64,000 nucleotides of DNA from Carboxylicivirga linearis (lineage in GTDB: Bacteria > Bacteroidota > Bacteroidia > Bacteroidales > Marinilabiliaceae), in contig NZ_JAGUCO010000023.1 in the NCBI RefSeq assembly GCF_018271995.1, forward strand, positions 1-64,000, read 5' to 3'. The position numbers and the translations under genes are program-made. The notes under the pieces are model-generated. The model did no database searches and was not told the DNA's origin. It worked only from the letters and a program-made list of their open reading frames with translations. How positions within the stretch are numbered: the stretch's first letter is position 1; each line of letters begins with the position of its first letter. Positions 13,835 through 24,500 of this stretch are shown piece by piece.

Positions 13835-16800
13835 TTAATCATTTACATATTGCGAGAACTCTACTTCAATAATTCGTAATTCTCCTTTTACTTTTGCTCC
13901 ATTAGGATCACGATACATATCTAACTCGCCTTTGTTATTGGCCGGATCCAACTCTGTAATATGGCTGAAGGCATCATTCTCGGTATTGGCTCCAATCAGT
14001 TTGATAATTACTTCATCGCCTTTTAAACCTTTTAGAGGTAATCTTACATATCCCAAACTCAGAGGTGTTTTACCAGTATAAGCCAGCTCACCATTCACCA
14101 ATATTTCAATCGGATATTGACGTCTTCTCCATCCGGTTAGTTTAATACAACACTCATCTAATTCGGTATCTTGTTCCAACTTATATTTCACCCAACCCGT
14201 TTCGATGGTACCGTCATTTCTCCATTCCGACAATTCATTATCATCGTAACTTTGGCCCGCCTTTTCATTATTGTATCCCGCTACAGCGCTTTCGATAGGC
14301 ACTGTAATTCGTGAAGTTGTAAAAGATACTCCTTTAGGTGTGGGGCCTCTTTCAAGGTACACATCCAAACCATCAGAAGGTAATTCAGCTGACAGCCCTT
14401 CGTTATCATCAAACTGTTGGGTAGAAAATGTTATTTCATCAGAAACTAAACCTTTAGCTGCAGCCTTTACATTTACCTTTCCGGCTTTTGTTGTAGACCT
14501 GATTAAAGCGCGATTGATACCACATTCAACTGGCAGCTCATGCGATAAAATGTAGTTATCTTTTCCTTTGGCAATGCCTCCCAGCCACTGACCTTCTCCT
14601 GATAATTCAAATGCAACTAAGTCATTGGCTAACGGGCACCTTCTGCCTTTTTCATCTACTACTTCAACCTGAATCATAGCCATATCAGCTCCATCAGCTT
14701 TTGTGCCGGCCGGATTTTCGATCAGACTCAACTTTAGTTTTGCCGGTTCACCAACAGTCTCAATAAAATCTTCACTTAAAATCTTACCTTCTTTATCGTA
14801 CGAAATAGCTTTAATAACACCTTCTTCCCACTGAATATCTTTAAACGTATTCAAAAAACGATATTCTTGCTCTCCTGTACCTTTTGATTTTCCATTGATA
14901 AATAACTCCACCTCATCGCCGGATGAGATCACGTAAATATCTTTCTTTACGGTATCAGTGTAGTTCCAGTGCCCAACAATATGCGTACGATGGTTCTCCG
15001 TTTCAACCCAACCATCCCACATGACCTGATGAGCATAGAAATTGTCTTTTGTAATACGCATTGCATCTACCTCTCCACTACGACGGTAGTTTTCAGCTCC
15101 CCTAAAATGTGTATTGGTATCTGAAAAGATAATATTTACGCCACCTGAACTTACACGCGTTCCTGTTCCCGGACGCATTTCCCAAAACTCATACCAACGA
15201 ATGATGTTTTCAATAGCATGTGTATCCTGATTGTGATTATAGGCTGATGCATCTTTTATTTTACTGCCACTTACATTCTGACCATGAGTACCTCCCTCTC
15301 CGTCTTTATGGTATGGATACGAATAATTATCCCAGTATTTTCTTAAACCTTCATCGCGCGAATATTCCATTGCCCACATGGGTATATGAGCACTTTTATT
15401 GATGTATAACATTTCGCCACCATACTCCGCTACCTTGCTATCTAACATCTCTCTTGAACCAATAGCTCTGCCTCCATGCGGATCGTACTGATCTCTTACC
15501 TCTTTCAAGTCAGCCATATGCTCTTCACTGATTGACTCGTTACCTCCTTCGTAAAAGATTATACTTGGGTTATTACGGTTGTAAATAATGGCATCTCTCA
15601 TTAATTCAACCCGTTGCTCCCAACGTCTACCATTCACATCTTTTTCGGCATCACCTGCAGGCATCGCCTGAATCAATCCCACTCTGTCGCAGCTCTCAAT
15701 ATCCTGCTTCCAAGGAGTAACATGCATCCAACGTACCGTATTACCATTACTTTCCACCATCATACGGTTGGTGTAATCACTCATCCATGGAGGACATGAC
15801 ATACCAATGGCAGGCCACTCATTACTGGTTCGTTGCGCATATCCTTTCACCATCAAAACACGATCATTCAGGTAAAACAATCCGTTCTTAAAAGCTGTTT
15901 TTCTGAATCCGGTACGCGTAAATAACTCATCAACACTCTTACCATCTATAAGCACCGTAGTTTTCACATCGTACAAATAACCATATCCCCAGCTCCAAAA
16001 ATGGATATTATTAACATCATTGGATGCCTTTAAAACGGTTTGTTGGCCTTTTACCAAGGGGGCACTTTCACCTAAAAAACTACTCAATAAAGTACCATCC
16101 AGTTCATACAAATCCACTTTTAACTGAACCATTTGATCTTTACCAGAAGCATTTTTAACCTCAGCCTCAGCATTCAGGTTAATTGACTGAGCATCAATAT
16201 CGATATTGGAAGCATAAATATAGGTTCCGGTTGTTTCTAAGTTGGAATACAATGGCAATGTTTGATATACATCAGACACTAAATGCAGATATACATTTTT
16301 AGGTATTCCCCCGTAATTAGCATTGAAATTATCGTTATTCCATTGAAAATGGCTACCCGATTCTCTTTCTTTATATTTCCAATCGTTATCGGTTTTAACT
16401 GCAAAAACATTTTCTTTCTTACCATAATTCAGGTAATCGGTAATGTCAAAACCAACAGCCATTACACCATTCTCATGATATCCAAGATAATGACCGTTTA
16501 TATAGAAATCGGCCCCTTGCCTTACCCCTTCAAATTCGATAAAAACCTTTTTACCTTTGGCTGATTTTGGCATTTGAAAGTGTTTGCGATACCATGCAAT
16601 TCCTGTTGTTAAATCATGAATAGAATTTTTATAAGCCTCTTCCTGATTCCATGCATATGGCAACGTTACCTGCTTCCAATTTTCATCTGTTAAATCTGCT
16701 AATTGGCCATCTTCAACATCTCCAACATTAATAAGCCATTGCGAGTTAAAATTGTACTTTATCCTGTTCCTTTTTTGATGGTTTGATTTGCCTGAAGTGG

Positions 16801-16846
16801 TTACACATCCCACAGCAATTAAAGCCAGTAGAATAAGATATTTCAT
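13835..16846 (-). CDS. Glycoside hydrolase family 2, exported lipoprotein
   Basis: The 1003-residue enzyme has a lipoprotein signal (LIAVGC, lipidated Cys14) and the GH2 order: a jelly-roll sugar-binding domain (NFNSQWLINVGD...WYRKHFQMP, residues 30-200), an immunoglobulin-like domain, a TIM barrel with the acid/base glutamate in EGGNES (about residue 437) and a possible nucleophile in MWAMEYSRD (about 492). Further Ig-like C-terminal domains follow, including a DUF4982-like part and an F5/8-like end. It follows the PL11 lyase by 38 bases in one operon. A beta-galactosidase or beta-glucuronidase trimming rhamnogalacturonan side chains is likely; the exact sugar cannot be read from sequence. 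Confidence 0.82.
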   Translation of the reverse strand: MKYLILLALIAVGCVTTSGKSNHQKRNRIKYNFNSQWLINVGDVEDGQLADLTDENWKQVTLPYAWNQEEAYKNSIHDLTTGIAWYRKHFQMPKSAKGKKVFIEFEGVRQGADFYINGHYLGYHENGVMAVGFDITDYLNYGKKENVFAVKTDNDWKYKERESGSHFQWNNDNFNANYGGIPKNVYLHLVSDVYQTLPLYSNLETTGTYIYASNIDIDAQSINLNAEAEVKNASGKDQMVQLKVDLYELDGTLLSSFLGESAPLVKGQQTVLKASNDVNNIHFWSWGYGYLYDVKTTVLIDGKSVDELFTRTGFRKTAFKNGLFYLNDRVLMVKGYAQRTSNEWPAIGMSCPPWMSDYTNRMMVESNGNTVRWMHVTPWKQDIESCDRVGLIQAMPAGDAEKDVNGRRWEQRVELMRDAIIYNRNNPSIIFYEGGNESISEEHMADLKEVRDQYDPHGGRAIGSREMLDSKVAEYGGEMLYINKSAHIPMWAMEYSRDEGLRKYWDNYSYPYHKDGEGGTHGQNVSGSKIKDASAYNHNQDTHAIENIIRWYEFWEMRPGTGTRVSSGGVNIIFSDTNTHFRGAENYRRSGEVDAMRITKDNFYAHQVMWDGWVETENHRTHIVGHWNYTDTVKKDIYVISSGDEVELFINGKSKGTGEQEYRFLNTFKDIQWEEGVIKAISYDKEGKILSEDFIETVGEPAKLKLSLIENPAGTKADGADMAMIQVEVVDEKGRRCPLANDLVAFELSGEGQWLGGIAKGKDNYILSHELPVECGINRALIRSTTKAGKVNVKAAAKGLVSDEITFSTQQFDDNEGLSAELPSDGLDVYLERGPTPKGVSFTTSRITVPIESAVAGYNNEKAGQSYDDNELSEWRNDGTIETGWVKYKLEQDTELDECCIKLTGWRRRQYPIEILVNGELAYTGKTPLSLGYVRLPLKGLKGDEVIIKLIGANTENDAFSHITELDPANNKGELDMYRDPNGAKVKGELRIIEVEFSQYVND

Positions 16847-16884
16847 TGTTTAATCTTCTTTTTTGAATGTATTATAATGTTGAA

Positions 16885-19800
16885 TTATTTCTTGATAATT
16901 TTTTGTACTTCAATAGTATCTCCTACCCATATTTTAAGTAATAATACACCTGAGTTCAGATCAGCTGTTTCAATTTGTCCCATTGTTGAATTGATTTCAA
17001 CTTCTTTAAGTTTAACTCCATTAACATCCTGGATAACTACCTTATTAATTTCAGATCCACTTAAAGATTGAACATACATGATATTCTCAATAGGATTAGG
17101 ATAAACCTTAAATGATTCGGATGAAAACACTACATTTCCAATATTGGTTGCCGTAGTAACTTTTATTTTACCTGCGCTTACCAATTCAGAAGTGTCCCAA
17201 ACCAATCCTTCACCGGGTGTTTCAGGAATAATAGCTTCGAATTCACCACTAATATTTGAACCGTTAACAATAACAAATTCATCTCCGGCCTGATAAGGAG
17301 TGTCCGTTTTTTCAATCAACTCCAGAGTACCATTTAACTCGATAAGATTATTGCTCGCTCTGATTAAATGACAACTGCTATTACTGTTATATACTTCTAT
17401 TTGAAGTTTACTACCTGAACGGAATATAACATTACCCCTTAAACTAAGTCCAGTAAGGGTTTGCGAATCCATTAAACCAGGTACAATACATCCACCGGAA
17501 TTAACAGTCACGGATCCGTTAACACCTCCCATACCCGTTAAATATCCATCAGAATTAATGGTCACTCTGCCTGTACCTGTGGCACTTCCTCCAATGTTAC
17601 GGGCAATTAAATAACCTTCATCAATTACAGTACCCCCTGAATAGGTACTTTGACCGCTTAAGGATAGAGAACCCGTACCCACTTTTCGCACAGAATAACC
17701 TTCAATCACTCCACTGTACCTACAGTCAATATTTTTACTACCAATTACCCATCGCTCGTCGAACAATCTTGAACTTGACGGCCCGGTTAATGCTCCAATT
17801 TCAACAGTTGTTGCTACATTATCACCTCCTGTAGTACCTGTTCCTCCGTGATACATTCCCATGCTATTACCAAGGTTAACGGTTGCATTACCATAACCAT
17901 ACGAATTAGCAATACGGAAACGAGTGTCTGCAGGGCCGGTAATGTTGATGGTTCCAGTAAAATTAGACCAATTACCAAAAAACACATTCCGATCGATAGT
18001 ACCGTTCAGGCGTACATTAAATGTACCTGAGCCTGTTAGTGATCCCCGGTAGTTACATCTGTCATCAGTGTTAAAGGTACCTACTCCTTCGGCGGGAACA
18101 ATTAGGTTATTGGTAAACTCGGTATAACCTCCCATGGCCATTGATAAGGTTCCGTCTTCGAAATAAATATCACCATTAATCCCTTCAACATTTGCTAACT
18201 CACTACCTAGCAACAGTTCACCTTTTTTAATAAATACATCACCAACAAATGAATTGTTGTTTTTAAACGTTAATGTTCCAACTCCTGTTTTTACTAAATC
18301 AGCAGATCCGGCTACTACTCCTTCTACAATAAAAGCTCCACTTGTATAGGTAATATCGATTGTATCTGAAGCACCGCCAAGTGTTAGACCTTTATCAGTC
18401 AATGACAATGCTGATCCGATATATTTCAATTTCGAATCATTAATTTCAAATTGCGAAGGATGGATTGATGTATTGGCTCCAATAGAACTGTTCACTCCAG
18501 CTTCTTTAATACTATTCACTTCAAATGTACCCCCATTAACTACTGTTTTTCCGGTAAAACTATTATTGGTTGTGATAGTAAGTTTTCCATTTCCATTTTT
18601 CTCAAGAGAACCTGTACCGCCAATATTACCTGATCCGGTAAATGAATAATCCCCGTCGTTGACGTTAACAGTAATACCTCCAACAGGCAAATCTCCTTCA
18701 ATTGTAACCGTTGAATTAGCTAACCCGGTATTATCAAATAAAACAGTATCGTTTGCTACGAATGTTACAGATTCATCATTCAATAACCAGCCTTGAGTTG
18801 TTTGTAAATCCCAAACACCATAGTCTCCACTCCATTTAATATTTTCTACACTTCGGGCTCCTTCAATAAGAAGAAAGATAGTGTTAATAGAATCCTTTAA
18901 AGTAGTTTTCTTACCTGCCAAGCCTTGAATATCAATATTACTTAATTCTCCGGTTAATTGTCCGGTATAAGCAATAAGCGGATATTCTCCTGGCTTAATT
19001 ATTTCGTCAGCTTCAATAATATTTAAAGCAATATCTTCCTCGATTGATAAGTTACCATCAATTATTATTTTATCCGAAGGTTTTGTTACTCCTGTAGAAT
19101 CGTCTGTTAATTCGAAGTTTAGCTGAACTGAATTAGAAATCACTACATCACTGCCAACCTGCAATGTTCCAACTTCTCCCAATGCTCCGGGTGAAACCTG
19201 AGCACCTTGCATTAATGTTAATGATTTAGAGATTTTACCTTTTCCACCAATCTCTGCACCTGGATAAACCACTACATCAGTTTGGGTAATGGTGTCATTA
19301 ACAAATACAGCACCTTCTTCAACATTCGTAATTCCTGAATAGGTATTAAATGTATTTATTGAAAGGGCTCCATATCCGGCTTTTACAATTCCGGTAGTTC
19401 CGGATAAACCTCCATCTCCGTTAAAGTAATAATTTACAGGACTTATCACTTTAACCACTGAGGGTTGTAAATCGCCAATCAGTGTTATTGTTGTATCAGG
19501 ATTACCTGAAATATCAAATAATACATCACTTCCTTGCGTAAATACCCCATCAGTGTTACTTACGTTCCAATTGGTTGATTGATTTATATCCCAAACGTTA
19601 TCTTGCCCGTCGCCTTTCCATATACAGTCAGCTGTTTGAATTGGCGGTGTTGGAGGGGTAGTCATATCCGCTCCCAAATAATAATCAACCATATGTGATT
19701 GCATATACCCTTTAATGGTCATACAATTACGATATGCCGGATTATGAGGAAGTGTGTAGATTCTATGCTGAGTTTCATTAGGAGTGGTGAAAATGATCAG

Positions 19801-21417
19801 CTTTGAAAAATCGCTGCTGGTAAAAATCACCTCCTCTCTCCAGTCACCAAAAATATCACCGTAAAACATAGGAACGGCTCTGGCACTTCCGGTTGCACTA
19901 TGATAATGCCAGGCAGTTAGCAATCGGCTTACACTTTTAGTTTGGTAATGATATTTTTCAAACTTACTATCGTTAAGGTTCTCACTTAATAAATCACCGT
20001 CCCACCAAATACGAAGGTTAGGATAAGGATAGGTTGATCCAACATACTCATTACTTGGACCATTATACAATCCACCAAATTGCCATACTTCATATCCGGG
20101 TTTAGTTGGATCCAGATCACCCACAGAGCCACGGCCCACATCTCCTGCGCTACCATCAGGTGTTGTATGCTTCCATATTAATTCTCCCTTGGTTGCATCG
20201 TAATAGTAATCTAAAATTGAATTGTATTGCTGAATACCATACCCTTGTAATCCGGGACGTGTAGGATCTAATTTACCCACAAACCAACGATCTCCATGCT
20301 CAATACCCTGATCACCTAAATTGTATAAGAGCGAACCATCTTCACCTTTTAGCACAAAACCACACTGACCAACATCATCAATTCCGTCTCCGTTAACATC
20401 TATTATGCGCATTTGATGTCCGTCACTACCGCTTCCGTAACTATTACCAAATGGCATATTGGTTTTCCATTTTAGGGTAATATTAGTACCATCAAAATCC
20501 CAGGCGCATGCCAAACGATTAAACGAACCATCAGAATTTCGGTTCTTCATAAAAGTAACCAAACTTGGTGTAACACCATTTAAATAGCCAATACCCATGC
20601 TGCAAGCCAATGGGCCCACATTAATATAATTGTTTGGTATTTCAGCACGAGCTCGTTCTGCCCCGGACATACCATCCACTACTGATACAAACTGCACATT
20701 ATTATTGCTATGCTCAAGTACTCCATCATCGCCAAAGACAACTCCATTAGCTGTTCTTAATAACACTTCAGCCTTACCATCGCCGTCCATATCATAAACT
20801 GTTACACCATCCCAGTGGCCCACATCAATGGTTGAAGATCCGGGTGATATATTATCCATATTGGTACTATTTGGCCCCATATCGATAGACCACAAACGTG
20901 TTCCATCAATCTTATAAGCTTCAACCTGACAGCCTCCACCACCAAAATCTAACCTATCAAGAACATATTCATACTCTCCGTCTCCATCTAAATCGCCTAC
21001 CCATACAAAATGAATTTGTTTATTTCCTTGCAAAGGAACCACAATACAAGGCTCAGCTACTGTATTAGCCTTTAAAGTAAACGAAGCGCTGGCCTCCTGC
21101 TCAACTCCATTTAAAACAGGTACAACATAATAGGAGTTGTTTACCGATGAATTCAGTGCATTATCAGTAAAATTAGTTCCTTGCTCCAATACAGAACTAT
21201 TAAGCTTTTGAGCTTCACCCGATCCGGCAATTTTGTAAACATCAAAACCAATATTCCATGGTTCGGTTCCGAGTAAACGCCAACTAACTAAAGCACTATT
21301 GGTACCTGTACGGGTAACAACAACACCTCTACCTAATTGTTCCATTTGCCGTTGAGCTTTGATTACTCCCAAGCTGGCTATTAATAGAGTAAAAACAATA
21401 AGAATTCTTGACTTCAT
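16885..21417 (-). CDS. Rhamnogalacturonan lyase (PL11) with autotransporter-type repeats and T9SS sorting domain
   Basis: The 1510-residue protein has a signal peptide (to about residue 21), a short fibronectin-like part, and an eight-bladed PL11 propeller up to about residue 600 with Ca-binding DxDGDG motifs (DLDGDGEYEY, DMDGDGKAEV, DVNGDGIDDV). It then carries about 800 residues of Gly/Asn/Thr-rich repeats of the autotransporter-associated beta-strand type (TGSGNIGGTGSLEKNGNGKL and similar), and ends in a type IX secretion C-terminal domain (VYPNPIENIMYV ... LLLKIWV ... KIIKK). It cleaves the rhamnogalacturonan I backbone by beta-elimination. The repeats probably form a long beta helix holding the enzyme at the cell surface. 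Confidence 0.85.
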   Translation of the reverse strand: MKSRILIVFTLLIASLGVIKAQRQMEQLGRGVVVTRTGTNSALVSWRLLGTEPWNIGFDVYKIAGSGEAQKLNSSVLEQGTNFTDNALNSSVNNSYYVVPVLNGVEQEASASFTLKANTVAEPCIVVPLQGNKQIHFVWVGDLDGDGEYEYVLDRLDFGGGGCQVEAYKIDGTRLWSIDMGPNSTNMDNISPGSSTIDVGHWDGVTVYDMDGDGKAEVLLRTANGVVFGDDGVLEHSNNNVQFVSVVDGMSGAERARAEIPNNYINVGPLACSMGIGYLNGVTPSLVTFMKNRNSDGSFNRLACAWDFDGTNITLKWKTNMPFGNSYGSGSDGHQMRIIDVNGDGIDDVGQCGFVLKGEDGSLLYNLGDQGIEHGDRWFVGKLDPTRPGLQGYGIQQYNSILDYYYDATKGELIWKHTTPDGSAGDVGRGSVGDLDPTKPGYEVWQFGGLYNGPSNEYVGSTYPYPNLRIWWDGDLLSENLNDSKFEKYHYQTKSVSRLLTAWHYHSATGSARAVPMFYGDIFGDWREEVIFTSSDFSKLIIFTTPNETQHRIYTLPHNPAYRNCMTIKGYMQSHMVDYYLGADMTTPPTPPIQTADCIWKGDGQDNVWDINQSTNWNVSNTDGVFTQGSDVLFDISGNPDTTITLIGDLQPSVVKVISPVNYYFNGDGGLSGTTGIVKAGYGALSINTFNTYSGITNVEEGAVFVNDTITQTDVVVYPGAEIGGKGKISKSLTLMQGAQVSPGALGEVGTLQVGSDVVISNSVQLNFELTDDSTGVTKPSDKIIIDGNLSIEEDIALNIIEADEIIKPGEYPLIAYTGQLTGELSNIDIQGLAGKKTTLKDSINTIFLLIEGARSVENIKWSGDYGVWDLQTTQGWLLNDESVTFVANDTVLFDNTGLANSTVTIEGDLPVGGITVNVNDGDYSFTGSGNIGGTGSLEKNGNGKLTITTNNSFTGKTVVNGGTFEVNSIKEAGVNSSIGANTSIHPSQFEINDSKLKYIGSALSLTDKGLTLGGASDTIDITYTSGAFIVEGVVAGSADLVKTGVGTLTFKNNNSFVGDVFIKKGELLLGSELANVEGINGDIYFEDGTLSMAMGGYTEFTNNLIVPAEGVGTFNTDDRCNYRGSLTGSGTFNVRLNGTIDRNVFFGNWSNFTGTINITGPADTRFRIANSYGYGNATVNLGNSMGMYHGGTGTTGGDNVATTVEIGALTGPSSSRLFDERWVIGSKNIDCRYSGVIEGYSVRKVGTGSLSLSGQSTYSGGTVIDEGYLIARNIGGSATGTGRVTINSDGYLTGMGGVNGSVTVNSGGCIVPGLMDSQTLTGLSLRGNVIFRSGSKLQIEVYNSNSSCHLIRASNNLIELNGTLELIEKTDTPYQAGDEFVIVNGSNISGEFEAIIPETPGEGLVWDTSELVSAGKIKVTTATNIGNVVFSSESFKVYPNPIENIMYVQSLSGSEINKVVIQDVNGVKLKEVEINSTMGQIETADLNSGVLLLKIWVGDTIEVQKIIKK

Positions 21418-21500
21418 TATTCATTGAAATTAGTGAATCGTTTATAATAACGACCTGATTTAAGAAGTCACAATATTAGGAAGTATAGCACCAAAAGCGT

Positions 21501-21536
21501 TATCAAATAACGACATCAACCTATCAAATGATGACA
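21501..21536. promoter_or_regulatory. Direct repeat, 21-bp period, candidate HTCS binding site
   Basis: TATCAAATAACGACA (21501-21515) and TATCAAATGATGACA (21522-21536) match at 13 of 15 positions with a spacing of exactly two helical turns. They lie 85-120 bases upstream of the PL11 start, between the lyase and the HTCS regulator genes. AraC-type regulators bind direct repeats with this period, so this is a likely binding site for the neighbouring HTCS. Confidence 0.55.
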
Positions 21537-21583
21537 CAAGGCTACATAAAACACAACATTACCCTTTCATTACCAAATCCTTA

Positions 21584-24500
21584 CTAACCTATTCTTTTTT
21601 GATAAGCACTTGGTGATTCTCCAAACAGTTTTGTGAAGGTTCTGGAGAAATTTGAAGCTTCAGAATAGCCAATCAAAAATGCTATTTCGGCGATGGTATG
21701 CTTTTTTGTTTGTAATAATTCTTTTGCCTTTTTCATCCTTTGACCTGTTATTACCTCGTGTACTGTTTGATCAGTTAAGGCTTTTACTTTACGATAAAGT
21801 TGTCGTTTACTAATTGCCATCATATCAGCTAGCATATCCGGTCCAAATTGAGCGTTTTGCATATTCTCATCAATCAGCCCAATTAAAGTCTTTACAAATT
21901 CATACTCAGCAGAATTAACTGAATCTTTTTGAATCTCTTCAGGGTTATTTTTTGATAAATATTCCTTAAAAACACTTCTGCTTTTCAGGAGACTCTGAAT
22001 TTGATTCATTAATAATTTACTATTGAAAGGCTTTTCATGATAGATATCTGCGCCTTTCCCATATGCCTCAATCTGAACTTCTTCACCACCTTTAGCTGTT
22101 AAAAGGATGATGGGCACATGACTTGTTCTTTTATCGCTTTTTATTTTCTGACAGAATTCCATTCCACTCATACCGGGCATCATCACATCAGAAATTATCA
22201 AATCCGGAACTTCATTTATAGCAATATTCAATGCCGATTCTCCATCAGAGGCTGTACTAACATTGAAATAAGGACTTAGTATATCCTTCAGATAATTCAC
22301 TATTTCCTGATTATCATCCACCAACAACACCCAATTCTTTTCATCATCGGCTGTACTTTTATTAACATGCAATTCTAACTCAGAATTGTTTTCAGGTTCT
22401 ACATTCGTTAATCTATTGGTTATCAGTTGTAATTTTAGATTTACTATAAAACGGCTTCCTTTAGGATGATTGTCTTCAATACGAATAGAACCTTGCAGTT
22501 TTTCAACCAGTTTTTTTACTATTGACAGCCCAAGTCCAACGCTGTCTCCTTTAAAAGGCTTAATACCCTTTCGTTGATAAAACTGATTAAACACCTGTTC
22601 TTTCTCTTCATCGGGTATACCAATTCCTGAATCGCTAACTTCTATAAGTACATTATACGATTCTTTTACCGTATTGAGCTTAACAACCAGATTCACAATT
22701 CCATTATCGGGAGTGTATTTAATGGCATTTGACAGCAGATTTGTCACAATCTTTTGAATTTTGTCTTCATCAAAAACACAAAATATATGAGACTGACCAG
22801 TTGAATACAAAAGTTGTATACCTCTTTTCTGAGCCTGATCGACAAACGAATTATACACCTGACGAATAGAAACCAGAAGATCGCCTTCTTTAGTATCTCC
22901 CTTTAAATCTGAATCGATTTTACTGAATTCAAGAAGTTGGTTCAACAATTGCTTCATGCGCTTCGAATTCTGTAACATCATCTTTAAAATACTTCTCTCC
23001 GATTCCTTTGTTACATTACCCGAATAAATCTGCTCCAGAGGATCAATAATAAGAGATAAAGGTGTTCTCAACTCATGAGAAATAAGTTTATAAAATTCTG
23101 TTTTTTCTTTATTTATGGCCTGTACTTGCTCTTTTTTTAATTTCTCTACTAGCAGTTGATGTTTTAACCTTTCTCTCCACCTTACAAAATGCAAGATGAA
23201 ACCAATTGAAAGCAGCATTAGTGCAATGTAGCCTGTGTAAGCCCAGTTGGTTTTCCACCATGGGGGAAGGACTACTATTTCCAACGTATCCGGAACCGGA
23301 TTCCAAATACCATCGCAGTTAGATGATTTTACTTTAAAAATATAATTACCCGGTGCCAGATTTGAATAACTTGCCACACGATGAGATGCATCCACCAAAA
23401 CCCAATCATCATCAAATCCTTCTAACATATATTCATATTGATTACTCTCAGGATTTGAATAATGCAATCCAACAAATCCAACTCCCAAGGTCTTAACTGA
23501 ATGATCAATACGTATTGACTTTGTATTTAAAACGGACTCAGTAAGTAATACTTTTCCATTAACCAACTCGTTTACTGAAACTTTCTCGTTGTTAATTCTT
23601 ATTTCATTGATAAGCGTATTAGACAGAAACAAATTATCCTGAATACTATCTGGATTGAAAACCGTTAAGCCTTTACTTCCTCCAAAAAACATTCTTTTAT
23701 TTTTTGCACTATATTCGCTAGCATTATGGCTAAATTCATTCCCTTGCAATCCATCTGAAACAGTGTAAGTTCGTAAAAGCATTCCTCCCTTCTCATCAAA
23801 AGAAATTTTGGTTAAACCTTTTTTATGACTTACCCATATATTGTTTTCATCATCAAATTCAATTCCCATAATTAAATCATCCGGAAAACCTGTTTCTCTA
23901 TTAATAGAAAATAATTCATTTGAATCAGGGTTAAGTCGGCATAGTCCTTTATTAGTGCCAATCCACATTAAACCATTCCTATCTTCTTTAATCTGATGAA
24001 TAACATTACTGGGAATAGATGATAACGTATTGTTGACGTAACGGTATTCTCTAATTTTATTTAGTTGCCCATTCTGTTTGAAGTCTTTCTTTCTCTCCAA
24101 TACACTAATGCCTCCCCCCTCGGTTCCAACCCATAGCCAATTACGACTATCTTCAAAAACGCACCTGACCTTGTTACTATTTAATAAGCTATCTGACTGA
24201 TATGCTACAAACTCATCTTTATGCCTATCGTATCTTGCCAGGCCATTAAAAGTTGCAATCCATAACACATTATCATGATCTTCCATCATCCAATAAATAG
24301 AATTATGAGGCAAATAAGGAGGCACAAACTTCGAATAAGATCGAAAAGTACCACTAACAGGAGAAAACTTACTCAAGCCTCCTCGCGTACCTATCCAAAC
24401 ATCACCTTCAAAATCAGCAAATAAACATCTAATTCTATTATCAATCAACGATCTATCATCATCTAATTGAGAAGTATAATGGCTATAGGTACCCGATTTA

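Noticed and set aside
13694-13879. A 61-codon plus-strand frame overlapping the end of the GH2 gene
   Set aside because: It spans the GH2 terminator hairpin and overlaps coding sequence on the other strand; its composition is not protein-like.
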